From assembly GCA_009746045.1 (NCBI GenBank), contig RPFO01000167.1, forward strand, positions 1 to 62,000: 62,000 nt of DNA, written 5' to 3'. Made by a program: the position numbers and the translations under genes. Source of the stretch: Mesostigma viride (taxonomy: Eukaryota; Streptophyta; Mesostigmatophyceae; Mesostigmatales; Mesostigmataceae). How positions within the stretch are numbered: position 1 is the first letter of the stretch; the number at the start of each line of letters is the position of its first letter. Of this stretch, positions 9,518 to 18,795 are shown piece after piece. Under the pieces are notes generated by a model that made no database searches, was not told the DNA's origin, and was given only the letters and a program-made list of their open reading frames with translations.

Positions 9518-10225
9518 ATCCAGTGAGAGAGTTTTGGTGTGCTGAGCTGATGTGAGGTGAGCGAGTGGCGAGGAGACGAGGAAGTCTGGTCTTTATACCT
9601 GCGCAGACCTTGGTTGACGAGACGGTCCCGTGGCTGCCAGGCTATCTACGTGGTCTTGCACGGGCAATCTGGCTACGTGGAAGCGCGTTCGTCGTTTATG
9701 CGCCGAAACCTTATCCACGGGACGCGTTTTTTTACGTTACAGGTCCCGTGGCAGCGTAACGGTCAGAAATATCCGTCCACGGGGATTACAATTTTTCGGT
9801 TTCGAGCCCCGTGGCAAAGTAACTGTCGGATATTTTTGCCACGGGGAAAGAATTTTTACGTTACAAATCCCGTGGCAAAATAACGCTCGAAAATATCCGT
9901 CCACGGGGACAGAAAAAAATCCGATTCCGGTCCCGCGGCAAAGTAACTGTCGGATATTTTTGCCACGGGGAAAGATTTTTTACGTTACAAATCCCGTGGC
10001 AAAATAACGCTCAAAATGTATGGCCACGGGAAAATTTTCCTCGTAACCGTCATACCGTTTCCCGTTACAAACCTCGTGGCGAGCCACGAGCCGTCGATCT
10101 GCTGAATTCTTCTAGACCACGGGAATTGCAGCCCCGTGGGTATAAATGCAGGACTTGCACCACCTCGCCTCGCATCCCACTCGCATCCACCCAGCTCTCT
10201 CAGCAACCAAAACCAACCAGCTCCA
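9518..10225. promoter_or_regulatory. Bidirectional promoter with CCACGGG/CCCGTGG array (right arm)
   Basis: Mirror of 5476-6183. TATAAA boxes lie at 10141-10146 (plus) and 9592-9597 (minus), with the repeated motif units between. Confidence 0.7.
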
Positions 10226-11503
10226 ATGGCTACCTCCTCCGCCATCTCTGCTCCTCGCCAGCGTGGGCCGCACAGTGCTCCCAAAGTCAAGAAAACTCGC
10301 CACTTCAACGTTCTTTTCCACCCAGTCACCGGCGAGCATGCATGCGAAGTCCACCTTCCTGAGGCTTCTCGCGGCGTTTTGAACGACATGATGGATCACT
10401 ACGAGACGAGCAACATCATGATGAACAAGAAGCGCATTCGCTGCGTCGGCTGCGACAAGATGAGGTCTCTCAAGCACTTCTGCGAGTTTGACGAGGATTA
10501 CAAGATGCGCAACAATCACAGCTTTTCCCCGTGCGACGGCCATTTCTGCGACTCGTGCGAGTACCTTCAGCAGAACAACATGCTGAAGAGCATCCCCACG
10601 AAGGACTGCGCCAAGTGCAAGAAGCCGACTCGTGTGGATCTCCTCAAGATCGACTGCAACGGCAAGGCCGAGCACTGCATCAGCTGCTGGGACCCCGCAT
10701 TCGAGCAGTTCGCGTTCGAGCACGAGCGGACGAAGAAGAGGTTCCCCGAGCTGCTCCAGATCTACCCGGATATGGAGGACACCGCCGAGTTCATCAAGTG
10801 GCCCACGCCAGGCACCTACACCGTCTCTGAGCCGAACTTCGCTCTCACCGGCCCCACCGACCCTGGCAAGGTCAACGTCAAGGTCGAGGAGCGCGACCAG
10901 CCCTTTCTTCGCGGTGGCTACAAGAGGAAGCAGGAGGACACAAACGACTACCTGAGGTCTTGCGGGCTGTTCAACGACGAGAAAGTCGACGCCATGAAGA
11001 AGCCCAAGGTCGACATCGAGAACTTCAAGAGCGACTTCACCAAGGAGATCTCCAGGATCAAGTGGGAGTGCGAGAAGCGCAACTATGTCTCCCACCTCAG
11101 CTTCGTCTCTTTCACGCTGTCCGAGTCCAACCTCACCAGCACCGTCACTCCCGGCACCAAGGAGTTCGAGCATCTGAAGAACAAGTTCTGCGGCGTCAAG
11201 GCTGCCAGCAAGCAGATGGGCTGCAACCACCAGTTGGACGTGCCCTCCAAGACCTGCAAGGTGTGCAACAAGAAGGCGCACTACCTCTTCACCGCCAACG
11301 GCCACAGCATCGACAACGACGTCGTCTGCAGCGAGTGCGTCCTCGACACTCTGCGGGAGGCTGGCACCAAGAGTGTCTCCTGCCCCATCTGCGAGGGCAA
11401 GGACTCCAAGCACGACCTGTGCTTCCCGTTTTTCCGCTACGACTCCGCGGAGTCCTGCTATGCAGCTGTCATGAACCAACTGGCCGCCCCGCGTGCCCTG
11501 TAA
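10226..11503 (+). CDS. 425-aa cysteine-rich protein (right copy)
   Basis: Mirror of 4198-5475. ATG at 10226 follows TATAAA at 10141-10146; stop TAA at 11501-11503. The long antisense frame over the same bases is a shadow. Domains are described under the left copy. Confidence 0.75.
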   Translation: MATSSAISAPRQRGPHSAPKVKKTRHFNVLFHPVTGEHACEVHLPEASRGVLNDMMDHYETSNIMMNKKRIRCVGCDKMRSLKHFCEFDEDYKMRNNHSFSPCDGHFCDSCEYLQQNNMLKSIPTKDCAKCKKPTRVDLLKIDCNGKAEHCISCWDPAFEQFAFEHERTKKRFPELLQIYPDMEDTAEFIKWPTPGTYTVSEPNFALTGPTDPGKVNVKVEERDQPFLRGGYKRKQEDTNDYLRSCGLFNDEKVDAMKKPKVDIENFKSDFTKEISRIKWECEKRNYVSHLSFVSFTLSESNLTSTVTPGTKEFEHLKNKFCGVKAASKQMGCNHQLDVPSKTCKVCNKKAHYLFTANGHSIDNDVVCSECVLDTLREAGTKSVSCPICEGKDSKHDLCFPFFRYDSAESCYAAVMNQLAAPRAL

Positions 11504-11986
11504 ATAGTTCAGAGAATCTCTCTAGTCCCGTGGACTTGTGTACAATTAAACATTAATTATATTTTTAATGAAAACAATTCACACAAACATCATGTCTTAT
11601 TTTCCATGCTTGCAATCAAAGTAAAATTAACAATTGCACACGTCCCAAGTGTCCAAATTTAATAATACTTAGCCGTTGAGACTTGGCAAAAATTTGAATT
11701 TGGCGCGGTTTTAGATTTATACTTCTGGCGCCGTCACCACGGGAAATGACCCGTGCCACGTGGCAGAATCCCGTGGACGTGCACCGGTCCATACTCGCGT
11801 CGCGCCGTTCCGTATTCGCGCCGCGCTTATCCACAGGACGCGCGCGTCGCGCTCGCGCCGCGCTTATCCACAGGACGCGGGCCAATCCCGTGGCAGCTGT
11901 GGATATCCCTTCGTCTATTAAGTCGCGAGACGCAACAACTCTCGCAGCTATCCTCCTCTCCATCCACCACTACCACGAAAACAGCT
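11504..11986 (+). promoter_or_regulatory. 3' end of the 425-aa gene and promoter of the 204-aa gene (right arm)
   Basis: Mirror of 3715-4197: ATTAAA-type 3' signal near 11547, ACTTAGCCGTTG at 11667-11678, several CCACGGG/CCCGTGG motifs (11737-11775 and 11887), and CTATTAA about 70 nt before the ATG. Confidence 0.5.
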
Positions 11987-12705
11987 ATGGCTGACTCCGC
12001 AAAACCAGCTATGGCTGCCACCTTCGACAGCCTGCCTGCAGAAATCGTGCACCGCCTCGTGGAGATCTCGTGGCCCAAACTGTGTGGAATCAACAAGGCC
12101 ACGCAGGTCCAGTTTGAGAAGGTGAAAGAGGAAAAGACGATCGAAGCCACTGAGCTGCTGAATGCCATTGAGAAGGAGATTCAGATGCGCTCCCGCAGAC
12201 GCCGAAGGAACCCTGGCGAGCTGCGCCACATGACTTCATGCGATCTCAAGATGTGCAAGCGGTTGCTGATTGGCAAGAAGCCCTATATCTTTCTCCGTCA
12301 AGCGAAGAGGTGGGTCGCCGAGGCTCACTGCTACAGGAAGCATCTGGCGTGCCTTGCCCAGAATGTGTTTGACAAGATGTTCTGGGCTGTCATCGTCTTC
12401 GGACACGACGCTGACCTTGTCGCTCACGAGTACATCAAGTCCGTGCCGGATCTCGAGAAGGAACGCACGGCAGAAGAGCACGGGCTCGAGCTCATCAATC
12501 GCATGAAGGAGGCGGTGCGCAAGGCCCTCGAGACAAGCGTGGCTCCTCACCACCGCCCCCCCGGATGCAGAAGATGGAGGAACTGTGCAATTGGGAGTTA
12601 GACGTGTGGAAGAACCAACTGGCCAATGGCTATGTCAGCTGCAGGGAGTGCAGCCTTTTGAAGCCAAGCCATGAACGGAGGAAGGCGCATGCGATGTACA
12701 AATAA
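11987..12705 (+). CDS. F-box-like start protein with frameshifted CxxC tail (right copy)
   Basis: Mirror of 2996-3714. The frame from the ATG at 11987 stops at 12599-12601; the likely original tail continues in another frame past the seven-C run at about 12557-12563 to TAA at 12703-12705, followed by AATAAA at 12766-12771. That the poly(A) signal sits properly behind the second stop supports the longer original reading. Confidence 0.6.
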
Positions 12706-13231
12706 GTACTTCCACTCCTACATTGAGAAAAGGAGTGTTGAAATGATTACTGTATTTTATTTTCTAATAAAAGCGTTTACGTAAACAAAGAGTCCTCACA
12801 TCTCATGCATTATAAATAGGCCAATTAACAAATGCAATAGGTACGTAGCATATACTGAGCATACAAAACAGGGTGCAAGTGACAGAATTCAAAAAGACTT
12901 AGCCGTTTAGGAGCTACACTTACTAGCACGGCCCCCTTAGTGCCCAGGACTTGGTGAAAATTCGGGACTTTGCACAGAAACACGCCTAACGCCGCGCCGG
13001 TACTGCGTACGACAGAAGTAAGGGCGTATGACACGGTGCTCGGGACTTGTGCAAATTTAATTACTGACAAAGTACGCGCACTTGACCAATGCTAATTACT
13101 GTCAAAGTACCCACGGAGCGGCGCTAGGCACTGGGCCAATTGGCCCTTGCACAATGCATGTTCGGCCCCTAGCCGCAATGCAAAGGAATTTAATAATAAT
13201 GGGTGGGATGAATTAAACTCCATAGCCAAGG
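12706..13231 (+). promoter_or_regulatory. Intergenic region before the 298-aa gene (right arm)
   Basis: Mirror of 2470-2995: AATAAA at 12766-12771, TATAAATA at 12811-12818, ACTTAGCCGTT at 12897-12907. No gene seen. Confidence 0.5.
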
Positions 13232-14130
13232 ATGAAAGACAATCTTGCTCAGCTCGTTAATCGAGCGTCTTACGAGACGATTTTCACGCTTCTGGGAAAG
13301 CGTCTCGATGACGAATTTAGGGCAAAAGGAAAGGAAATGAACGTTGCAGAGAGGGGTGTGAGGGCGGACAATCGTGACAAGAAACGTGCTTCAGGAAGCA
13401 GGGAGCCTGCTGAAGATGCGAAGAATGACTCGTACGACCACTTTGACGTGTCCAAAATAATAGATGCAAAGATGGTTGACAATGTTGTTGAGCTCCTTGT
13501 GGAGTGGTTTTACACAGACGAGGAGAGGCAGAAGGCCAACCGCCAGGGCAAATCGCTCCAGCGTTTTGACTGGCTGCCCATCTCAAATTTTGAGCCTGGA
13601 TGCAACGAGATGATCATCAATTTCTGCAACACCTTCACTGGAACGCAGTCCGCCCAGTTTGCTAAGAAGTTTGGCACGAACCACGTTGCTATCAGAACGG
13701 CATGGATGGCTGTAATGCAGGAGAAGGCGGGGCAGGCGGAGGGGGGGGCGAGCCTGCCTACAAGCGCACAAAGACCGAGCAGGTTTCGCGCGAGCGCACC
13801 CCTACAACCATTCCAAGCAAGCTCGGCGGGGAGAACCCCAAGAGCGCAGGCCACGGCCAGATGTTTGAGGATCCCCAGCGGGCTGCGATGGCCATCGGCA
13901 TGAAGCTCAAGGCTAGCGAGAGGAAGCAGCAAGAGATCATGGCCGAGCTGGAAGCACTCCGTGCCGAGAAGGAGGCGTGGCAGGCCTCTGTGAAGCGAGC
14001 CATCGAGGTTGTCGACGACGACGATGCAATCCCGTTGGACGATGATCCCAAGGACGATGATCCTAAGCACGTGGATGCCAAGGATGATGAGGAGGAGCAG
14101 GAGGATAATGACGAGGGAGATGCACACTAG
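13232..14130 (+). pseudogene. 298-aa coiled-coil protein gene, frameshifted (right copy)
   Basis: Identical to 1573-2469 up to the G tract at about 13739-13749, which is two bases longer here and contains an A. The frame from ATG 13232 shifts and ends at 13903 (223 codons). The original C-terminal part, with the coiled coil and acidic tail, lies in another frame to 14130. Either this copy has lost function or the consensus of this tract is wrong. Confidence 0.7.
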
Positions 14131-14361
14131 ACAGCTATGGTAGTGTGGCAGCACCAGCACAGCCATGCTGGCTTTTTCTTGGTGGTGGCAGCACCAATAC
14201 ACGTGACAGAGTCCATTCATGCAATATAATCTGGAATAAAGAATTGTTTCATTAATAAATATCATTACATGTGTTTATTTCCATGCTTTACCACGAGGAA
14301 TGCCATGTTACTGTGCATGTCTGTCAGCCCTCCAAAAGGGGGTCACTTTAGGTTTTTGTAG
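14131..14361 (+). terminator. 3' region of the 298-aa gene and end of the right arm
   Basis: AATAAA at 14235-14240, 104 nt after the stop, is the likely poly(A) signal. Symmetry with the left arm ends at 14361, the apparent element/host junction. Confidence 0.55.
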
Positions 14362-14517
14362 GAGTGCGGCGCTCTGGATGCCTAGACTCCTTGGTTGTTG
14401 GCAGGGTCGTCAGGCCGGGAACCTTTGTTTTCGTACAGCCGTAATACCGTAGCTAGCTGTGCTGCCAAGTGCTCAGGAATCGGCGGCGCGACGGCAAGCA
14501 GGATCCGGTTGCAGACG

Positions 14518-14760
14518 TCAAGCATGAAGCAGGAACCCCGTGAGCGTCGTCAGTTCAATCACCGGGGCGGGGAGCTGGTCAGGTCCAACGGCGGCGTAGA
14601 AGCGGAGTTGCTTGGCGGCGGTGCTCAGCTCGATCTCGGTGAACGGCGTGGTAGCTCGTTGGGGTCGGCCAGGGGTTCTGTCAGGGCGGGCGGCCGGGTA
14701 CGTGTAGTCCTGCTCAGCGGTGGGCGGCGTGGGCGGCGTAGGGACGCCCGCAGGCGTCAA
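14518..14760 (-). pseudogene. LINE reverse-transcriptase fragment
   Basis: The minus-strand frame reads FTEIELSTAAKQLRF then AVGPDQLPAPVIE, matching the stretch just before the RT fingers of non-LTR retrotransposons (F-x-E-L-x-A-L ... GPD-x-x-PA). It is a short decayed piece that starts about 150 bp from the palindrome end. Known family signature; no activity is possible. Confidence 0.55.
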
Positions 14761-14767
14761 ACCTAAA

Positions 14768-15300
14768 CAGGTGCAACCCAAAGGGGTCGTCATTAATTTA
14801 TTAATCAAGAACATGTACCTCCATGGGCAGGATATGTTACACATATCCCAGAGAAGGGGCATATGGTTTTTAATGCATTCTGGGCGACACCCTGCAGGTG
14901 GTGGGTGTACTGTATGACTGCCACATACATACTCGGGGTGCACAACTGCTCAAGGTGCACCTGCACCACCATGTATTCCAGCAGATCTGCAAAGTTGCGG
15001 ACATGGGGTGGAAGTGGATCATGGCTAAGCAATGGCTAGGGCATGATGGCGTCTCAGCAGAGAGTGGCTCTCTGCATGCATGGGCAAAGTGCATGGCTGA
15101 CTCATAGCGGATGCAGTATGGACCATGGGTGCTGCCCCATGGTCCAGAGCCCGGCCACAGATATAGGTTTGGAACAGTTTAGAGGTGCCGGTTTGGGAGA
15201 ATATAAAGGCCTCTCCCAAAGCCTGAGGGTCTTAAGTGGCCTTCCCGAGGTTAACCCACAACCCAGCCAGCCGTCATGTTATAATTTAATGTTTAGTTTT
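14768..15300. repeat. Short interspersed repeat with TTAATTAA-like ends
   Basis: Starts with an ACCC-AAA-GGGT hairpin next to a TTAATTTATTAATC stretch and ends in GTCATGTTATAATTTAAT near 15275-15293. The part at 14870-15110 (TGCAGGTGGTGGGTGTA ... CAGCAGAGAGTGG) matches 56815-57010 in reverse. The part at 15110-15262 (CCGGTTTGGGAGAATA, AAAGGCCTCTCCC) matches copies at 44040-44215 and 57380-57480. Confidence 0.5.
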
Positions 15301-15867
15301 TCTGTAAGCTGGACATGCAATGTCGCAGGTAGTGCCATGCAGGCCCTAGCTAGCTGCCGGTCACGCCGGGCGTTCTTCCAAAAAGCAATATCGCATATTG
15401 GAAATAGCGTGATTGAAAAGCAATACGATTGATCGCAATATGAATGTCTTGATCGCTGCATGTATTCCTGTGGGCATGCAGTAGTGGAAATATGAATACC
15501 TGACATAACATGACCAGATTTTCTAAGTATGTAACAAATAGAAGTGAATAAATACTTTGAATACATAAATAATGGGGAAATATGTGAGCTGTGGGGCGAA
15601 TTCGAACATGAGAAACATCGGGCTCCGTAATTCGTGTTAGTAACTGACATATTTCCAAAGACTGCTGGCGGACCCCATACCAAAACGCAATGAATGTCCA
15701 AAAAATCGCCGGCTGCACAAAACCCAGACTGGCTGTGAGGCTACTATGCTCGTGGTTTGTTTCACACTCTCCGACCCTGTGCATCCTAATTCCTACCTGC
15801 TGTAGCTAACCTAACCCACCATCGCCCTATCCAAGAAACAATGAAAAAAACTGTTTGCCTAGTACTC
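15301..15867. other. Gene-free stretch downstream of the TTL-like gene
   Basis: AT-richer sequence with only unsupported short ORFs. It must hold the 3' UTR of the minus-strand gene that stops at 15868; nothing else recognised. Confidence 0.4.
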
Positions 15868-17652
15868 CTATGATTGCTCTGTGGGTAAATCCTCCTGACA
15901 CCCGTCCATAGTGCCCCACTCCCAGTCACCATGAATGAGCAGCGTCAGGCTGCCGACATCAATCCCAGGCGGCAGCGGCCCCGGCTCGTCCATCGGCCAC
16001 GTGCCTTGCTGCCTCGCCTCTGTAATGCTGGCGATCGCGGTGGCCAGTGATGTGAAGAAGGCCTGCGAGACCTTGATCGCGCCCGAGTCCGAGTTCACCT
16101 CCAGCAGGATGAGGTCCAGCTCCTCGCTCAGCATGAAGTCAAACGAGAACTCCTGGTACATCCCCTCCACGCCGTCGGGCAGCCGGTCATGCAGCGCGCG
16201 CAGGCTCAGCACCATGACCTGCTGGATGCGTGGCACCAGAGAGCCCCGGACAAACCCGGCGGGCCTCATTCCCCGGATCGACGACAGGTACACGTCCAGG
16301 TCGTCATACTCCCAAATGACGTCGTGCTGGTGGTCCTCCCCCCCTTGCCCGCTCGTGAAGTGCATCAGGACATTGTCACGGTGCGCCGGGTCGTCCTCGT
16401 AGACCGTGCTTCCCACCTTGATGAACGCCGGGTGGAAGAACGCCAGCAGCGGGTGCGTGGAGACCACCGCCGCGTACGCGCGCAGGTGGAACTTGCGGCC
16501 CTCGATCAGGAACGGGCGGCGCACGTACTCCACCACCACCTCGCGCATCATCCAATCGCGGTCGCCCGCCTTGGCCACCGCGTCTGCGACCTCGGCGCAC
16601 CGCTCCCCGCGCAGGCCGTAGTTGTCCAGGCGGGTGGTCACGTTGCAGCTGGCGTTGCGGCAGCCAGCCAGCACCTGGGGCAGGTGAACGGAGGGGATGA
16701 TGAGCTGGTGGCCAATGCTGCGTGACGCCACGGCAATCTTCATGAGCCACCACGTCTCGTTGGACGCCCCGCCTGCTGGCACGTGGCTGCCTCCCATCTC
16801 ACCCGAGGTGAGCCCAGGACTGCCCCTTGCGGAGCACCAGCCCTGCTGGCCGCCGCCCCCCGCACCACCGCCAAGAGCGTCACCCCCACAAGTATACCCC
16901 TTCCACAGGGCATCGAAGAACGCGCGGCAGTCGTCCGTGCGGCTCAGCACGTACGTGCGGGGAAGCAGGCGGGCGACGCTGACGCCGCACCGCGGGGAGA
17001 CGGCGTGCGCGTGCTGGGTGAGCGTGGTGTACATGCGGTCCTTCTCAGTCAGGTGTGACAGGTCCCTGATCTGGTTGAACAGGGTGTACTTGCGGCCACG
17101 GTCCACCGGGACAGTCGACCCTGCCTTCGGGTCGTAGTACCAGGGCTTGACCGTCCAGAGCAGTTTGGGGCTGTCGGGGTGGCAGACTTCTATCCCGGGA
17201 GGGGTCCGCTTGAACCCCCAGAACACCCACCCCAGGCGACACATGGTCAGGCTAAAGGAGCGGGCGGTGGTTACCCCGAAGTTGGTCGTCACGGCGAAGG
17301 AGCCCTTGCAGATCCCCCGCTCCCCGTCGGGAGACAGCCTGGCCGTTTCCCGGGCGCAAAAGTCCCTCAGCGTGGTCGCGTTGCCATTTGGAAGGCGGCT
17401 CAGCATGCCAGCAACAAGTTTCTCGGCTGGATGGGTGGTTCGGTGCATCTCATAGTTGAACAGGCTCTCGGGCCGGGTTGTGTAAGCAATGCCCAAAGCG
17501 GCGCACCGACAAAAGGTACGAACCGCGTCCAACATGGACTGCGCCGGGGGAGGCGAGACGGACGCGGCGTCATCAGCTCGTAGAGCCAGCGCTCCCAACA
17601 AGCTCAGCAGGACGACAAGAAGTAAATGGTTGCGCCTCGAATGCCCCGGCAT
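15868..17652 (-). CDS. Secreted tubulin-tyrosine-ligase-like (ATP-grasp) protein
   Basis: Intronless frame of 594 codons from ATG 17652. Residues 1-25 (basic, then LLLVVLLSLLGALALRA) are a typical signal peptide. The TTL-type ATP-grasp signatures follow in order: WWLMKIAVASRSIGHQLI (about 303-320), EYVRRPFLIEGRKFHLRAY (about 378-396) and FDFMLSEELDLILLEVN (about 508-524); the last carries the acidic/Asn metal-binding residues. TTL family enzymes ligate amino acids such as Tyr, Glu or Gly to tubulin or other protein tails in the cytosol. A signal peptide would instead send this one into the secretory pathway, so its substrate is unclear. The first lobe is rich in cysteine, as expected of a luminal protein. 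It is divergently arranged with the ELP2 gene. Confidence 0.75.
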   Translation of the reverse strand: MPGHSRRNHLLLVVLLSLLGALALRADDAASVSPPPAQSMLDAVRTFCRCAALGIAYTTRPESLFNYEMHRTTHPAEKLVAGMLSRLPNGNATTLRDFCARETARLSPDGERGICKGSFAVTTNFGVTTARSFSLTMCRLGWVFWGFKRTPPGIEVCHPDSPKLLWTVKPWYYDPKAGSTVPVDRGRKYTLFNQIRDLSHLTEKDRMYTTLTQHAHAVSPRCGVSVARLLPRTYVLSRTDDCRAFFDALWKGYTCGGDALGGGAGGGGQQGWCSARGSPGLTSGEMGGSHVPAGGASNETWWLMKIAVASRSIGHQLIIPSVHLPQVLAGCRNASCNVTTRLDNYGLRGERCAEVADAVAKAGDRDWMMREVVVEYVRRPFLIEGRKFHLRAYAAVVSTHPLLAFFHPAFIKVGSTVYEDDPAHRDNVLMHFTSGQGGEDHQHDVIWEYDDLDVYLSSIRGMRPAGFVRGSLVPRIQQVMVLSLRALHDRLPDGVEGMYQEFSFDFMLSEELDLILLEVNSDSGAIKVSQAFFTSLATAIASITEARQQGTWPMDEPGPLPPGIDVGSLTLLIHGDWEWGTMDGCQEDLPTEQS

Positions 17653-18795
17653 TTTCAGACAAACCGCGCGCTGCTCGGCCGTACAAAGCCAAAAAGTTGG
17701 CTCGTTATGAGCTTGCCAAGTATAACCATGGAAAACCCCGCCAAATCGGCAATGCCCTTAAGAAGCAATGCGCTGGCTGCAACACTAGCGGGGACTTTGC
17801 AACCGCGTTAAAATGCTAGCCACCATACACTATACAGACAAAATGGAAGCTTCAACACGATTGGCAGTGGCACGATCTTTCCAGACGCGGACACATGCAC
17901 GAGGAGAGCGCACACACAGAATGATCAGAACACGTTGCTGGAATTTCGTGCATAAAATCAACGCATTTGAGGACAAAAAAGAAAGACATCGCAGTCGACA
18001 GCCCGGCACGTTCTTTACTGTACAGTGTACACCACCACCCTGGTGCCACCAGAAAGCAAGCGAGCATCATGGAAGGTTTCTGGCATACTCGCCATATGTA
18101 CGGAATGTTCGCCCTTCTGCCGGCCGGCAGTTCACCCTTCTGCTGACACTAGAATTTGCATCTGACGCTTCGATCGGAAGTGCAGCCATACAGTGTATTA
18201 CAAGGTCCGCCACCCTAATAAATAAATATGTGCGTTTTGAGTTTTCACGTCGTGCTTAAAGATAATATTTGGCGCCCAGAATCCTTGTTCGATTTCATGT
18301 AATCAAGACCACTGTGAATATTATTCGAGCAAGGCAAATTTATCGAGCGGAGATTTCCAACGCAGAACGTAATTCCGGCTCTGATGGCCAGAGTGATATC
18401 CGTTGTTATGAGATTGCGCTCATAGAATACCAGGTTCCTGCCGCGGTATGCTTCGCTATTAGGAAAAATGTCCTTCGGCGTGCAACGCGAGTCATTTGTA
18501 CGCAGCGACTGCGAGGTTTTCCAACTTTGCCTGCAGTTCCGCAGGCAATGCTAATGCCGGTATGGTAGACACCTGGGTTTAAACGTAGCGTCCGCATGAT
18601 GCTTTGTGATAGAAACAGCAGCTTTCGCCGCTCACCGTGGCGCAGCACCTTGTTGCATCATCGACCTTCTCGGTCGGGATCTTACTGAGCAGGTAGTTTA
18701 GAAAGTTGCGTACTTTTGCTTCATAACAGCTCGCATCCCAATCCTGTCTGGTAGCTCCACGGCGGTTGTCGCCGCCAGGCCGAACATTAACGGAA
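17653..18795. promoter_or_regulatory. Divergent intergenic region, TTL-like / ELP2
   Basis: About 1.1 kb between two divergent ATGs, so promoters of both genes must lie here. I see no clear TATA box or repeat, and the ORFs here are short and unsupported. Confidence 0.4.

Larger units (their letters stand above)
1..14361. mobile_element. Virus-like gene block with giant palindrome
   Basis: This block is compact: short intergenic spaces, TATA boxes, AATAAA signals, unfamiliar cysteine-rich proteins, and many copies of CCACGGG or its complement CCCGTGG between genes. These traits also occur left of the palindrome (for example near 1226 and 1312) and stop after 14361, so I read 1-14361 as one foreign element that continues beyond the left edge. 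No capsid, polymerase, integrase or terminase gene is visible, so the kind of element (endogenous DNA virus, large transposon or other) cannot be named. The single intron seen is spliceosomal, so transcripts are probably nuclear. Confidence 0.55.
7851..14361. repeat. Right arm of the giant inverted repeat
   Basis: Mirror of 1342-7850 with no spacer. The only difference I found is in a G tract near 13739-13749: eleven bases with an A in third place here, nine Gs in the other arm. The arm ends at 14361, directly followed by unrelated LINE-bearing sequence. Confidence 0.95.
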
